Assembly (NCBI GenBank): GCA_009782955.1
Contig: WRIB01000015.1
Location: 1-44,906, forward strand
Reading direction: 5' to 3'
Length of the DNA stretch: 44,906 nucleotides
From: Treponema sp.
GTDB taxonomy: Bacteria; Spirochaetota; Spirochaetia; Treponematales; Breznakiellaceae
Part shown: piece by piece, positions 43,879-44,906 of the stretch
Numbering within the stretch: position 1 is the first letter of the stretch
Layout: each line of letters begins with the position of its first letter
Program-made: the position numbers and the translations under genes
The notes under the pieces: model-generated
Databases searched by the model: none
The model's input: only the letters and a program-made list of their open reading frames with translations
Told to the model about the DNA's origin: nothing

Positions 43879-44139
43879 GCGACCGAAAGGTCGTCTAACC
43901 AATAATTGTAACACGAGCAGGTGCAAGACGCAGTTACCTCATCCGACATTTGTAGACAGCCTTTAGGCTGTCGTACGCACCTATCCAGTAATACAGCCCG
44001 TCAAGGGCTGTTTCTCCAATAATGTAGCACGTGCAGGCGCAAAATAAAGCTACTTCACCCAACATTTATAGACAACCTTTAGGTTGTCGTATGCGCCTAT
44101 CCAGGGATACAGCCCGTTAAAGGCTATTTTTCCAAGAAT
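43879..44139. repeat. Tandem pair of 116-nt structured repeats (units 1 and 2) with flanking hairpin
   Basis: After a hairpin GGCGACC-GAAA-GGTCGTC (43878-43895), unit 1 starts at 43908 and unit 2 at 44024. Each has stem a (GTAAC/GTTAC in unit 1, GTAGC/GCTAC in unit 2), stem b (AGGTGC/GCACCT, AGGCGC/GCGCCT), hairpin c (GACAGCCT/AGGCTGTC, GACAACCT/AGGTTGTC) and hairpin d (CAGCCC/GGGCTG, weaker in unit 2). Stems a and b interleave as in a pseudoknot, and the changes between units are compensatory. This points to a conserved RNA structure of unknown role. Confidence 0.7.
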
Positions 44140-44180
44140 GACAGCAATCTTACCATGAATCAAGGGTAAAAATCACCTAT

Positions 44181-44345
44181 TTGTCCACCCGCTCGATGTC
44201 TCGCGGGCTTTTATTTGGCGACCCTTCGTCATTGCTCACAAGTGATACAATCATTGGGTCTACGCCGTGTTACTTCCTCCCATCCACACGCTCGATATCT
44301 CGCGTGCTGTATTCGGGCGGGGGAGGATTCGGGGTTCCTAAGTTC
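44181..44345. repeat. Hairpin modules between tRNA-Ser genes, first set
   Basis: CCCGC-TCGATGTCTC-GCGGG (near 44188), a CTTCGTCATTG phrase, GCCGTGTTACTTCCTCCCATCC, then the variant CACGC-TCGATATCTC-GCGTG (near 44287) with compensatory changes. It closes with GAGGATTCG...TTCGAATCCCCC, an inverted pair resembling two T arms. Most of the set recurs at 44424-44555. From 44140 to 44180 nothing is seen. Confidence 0.55.
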
Positions 44346-44368
44346 GAATCCCCCTCACATTGATGCTT

Positions 44369-44417
44369 GGAGTTTTACGAAGTAAAACTCCGAGAAAAAA
44401 CCCTGCAAGGGTTTTTT
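44369..44417 (-). terminator. Hairpin pair including a bidirectional terminator
   Basis: GGAGTTTTAC-GAA-GTAAAACTCC (44369-44391) is followed by AAAAAACCCT-GCA-AGGGTTTTTT (44395-44417). The second has T-runs on both strands. On the minus strand it lies 200 bases downstream of tRNA-Ser(TGA) and could end that transcript. Confidence 0.7.
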
Positions 44418-44423
44418 CGGAGC

Positions 44424-44560
44424 CGGCCCTTCGTCATTGTTCAAAACGATACAATTATTGGGCCTACGCCGTGTTACTTCCTCCCATCCACCCGCTCGAT
44501 GTCTCGCGGGCTTTTATTTGGCGGGGAGGATTCGGGTTAAAAGGTTCGAATCCCCCATCT
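44424..44560. repeat. Hairpin modules, second set
   Basis: A diverged direct copy of the block at 44181-44345: CCCTTCGTCATTG, GCCGTGTTACTTCCTCCCATCC, CCCGC-TCGATGTCTC-GCGGG and GAGGATTCG...TTCGAATCCCCC. No gene is seen between it and tRNA-Ser(TGA). Confidence 0.55.
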
Positions 44561-44620
44561 TTTGGGCAATATTTAAAATACTCGCACCAAAAAGATTCTT
44601 CTGCCAATAAATACAATTAA

Positions 44621-44705
44621 CGGAGCAGGGGGGATTCGAACCCCCGGAACCTTGCGGCTCAACGGTTTTCAAGACCGCCTCCTTCAACCACTCGGACACC
44701 GCTCC
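44621..44705 (-). tRNA. tRNA-Ser (TGA)
   Basis: An 85-base class II tRNA. Acceptor GGAGCGG/CTGCTCC, anticodon loop CTTGAAA, variable arm GAGCCGCAAGGTTC, T arm GGGGGTTCGAATCCCCC. It shares acceptor and T arm with tRNA-Ser(GCT). Its upstream flank carries the same hairpin and repeat pair, so the whole unit looks duplicated. Confidence 0.95.
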
Positions 44706-44711
44706 AGGAAA

Positions 44712-44906
44712 AGCGACCGCAAGGTCGTCTAACCAGTAAATATAACACGAGCAGGTGCTAGATGCAGTTACCTCATCCGACATTTGTAGACAGCCTTTAG
44801 GCTGTCGTACGCACCTATCCAGTAATGCAGCCCGTCAAGGGCTGTTTCTCCAATAATGTAGCACGAGCAGGCGCAGAATACATCTACAATACCCAATAAC
44901 TTGAGG
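44712..44906. repeat. Second pair of 116-nt structured repeats (units 3 and 4, the latter cut by the window end)
   Basis: Hairpin GCGACC-GCAA-GGTCGT, then unit 3 (from 44742, stem b AGGTGC/GCACCT, hairpin c GACAGCCT/AGGCTGTC, hairpin d CAGCCC/GGGCTG) and the start of unit 4 (from 44858, GTAGC and AGGCGC). Unit 3 is nearly identical to unit 1, and unit 4 matches unit 2. Confidence 0.7.

Noticed and set aside
43908-44906. CRISPR-like array from the 116-nt repeats
   Set aside because: Units are long, internally structured and directly adjacent, without spacer-repeat alternation.

Overview
The window looks like a chromosomal segment of a gut-type spirochaete, most likely Treponema or a close relative. 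Reasons: short relaxed lipoboxes on the lipoproteins, a large bacterial Ig-like lipoprotein, and a dense monosaccharide-import and carbohydrate-kinase gene set at middling GC. The genus is inferred; no rRNA or other marker is present. The window has three parts: a sugar/glycoside catabolic region (about 1-28.9 kb), an 11.4-kb AT-rich integrated island (31.6-43.1 kb), and a tRNA cluster rich in structured repeats (43.0-44.9 kb). || Catabolic region. It opens with a one-ATPase, one-permease, one-binding-lipoprotein sugar ABC importer. This is followed by a DeoC-type aldolase, an FGGY kinase, an isochorismatase-like hydrolase, an Fe-S ene-reductase (old yellow enzyme, OYE), a short-chain dehydrogenase and a fumarate-reductase-like flavoprotein. 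After a bidirectional terminator come a second OYE and a xylose-isomerase-like TIM-barrel protein on the minus strand. Plus-strand genes then encode a PfkB kinase, a class II aldolase, a rhamnulokinase, a second TIM-barrel protein paired with a Gfo/Idh/MocA dehydrogenase, a VOC protein, a fucose-isomerase-like protein, another FGGY kinase, another MocA dehydrogenase and a zinc polyol dehydrogenase. A DMT transporter, a LUD protein, a flavin/PNPOx-like protein, a PfkB-like protein and a geranylgeranyl-reductase-like flavoprotein follow. The sense is uptake and breakdown of unusual sugars, deoxysugars or glycosides, possibly with reductive processing of an unsaturated aglycone. The last point is inference. 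|| Island. A perfect 42-bp direct repeat (31601-31642 and 43039-43080) equals the 3' part of an initiator tRNA-Met gene and brackets the island. A tyrosine integrase lies next to the tRNA. The cargo is an IS481-like transposase, a Hachiman-type defence pair (hamA, hamB), BrnT/BrnA and RelB-like toxin-antitoxin remnants, a filamentous-phage-type (II/X) replication initiator, an excisionase-like HTH protein, small lipoproteins and an XRE regulator. Several genes carry frameshifts or in-frame stops: the integrase (upstream of its catalytic tyrosine), hamB, rep, two unknown genes, the RelB-like gene and the N-terminus of brnT. The island therefore looks immobilised and decaying, unless some of these are recoding signals or sequencing errors. 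|| tRNA cluster. The initiator tRNA-Met and three tRNA-Ser genes (GGA, GCT, TGA) are all on the minus strand. Between them are tandem structured repeats whose stems change in a compensatory way, including a 116-nt unit with pseudoknot topology present in two pairs. There are also elements bounded by inverted copies of tRNA 3' ends. These repeats, and a second covarying leader element found before two catabolic genes, are the most likely undescribed features here.
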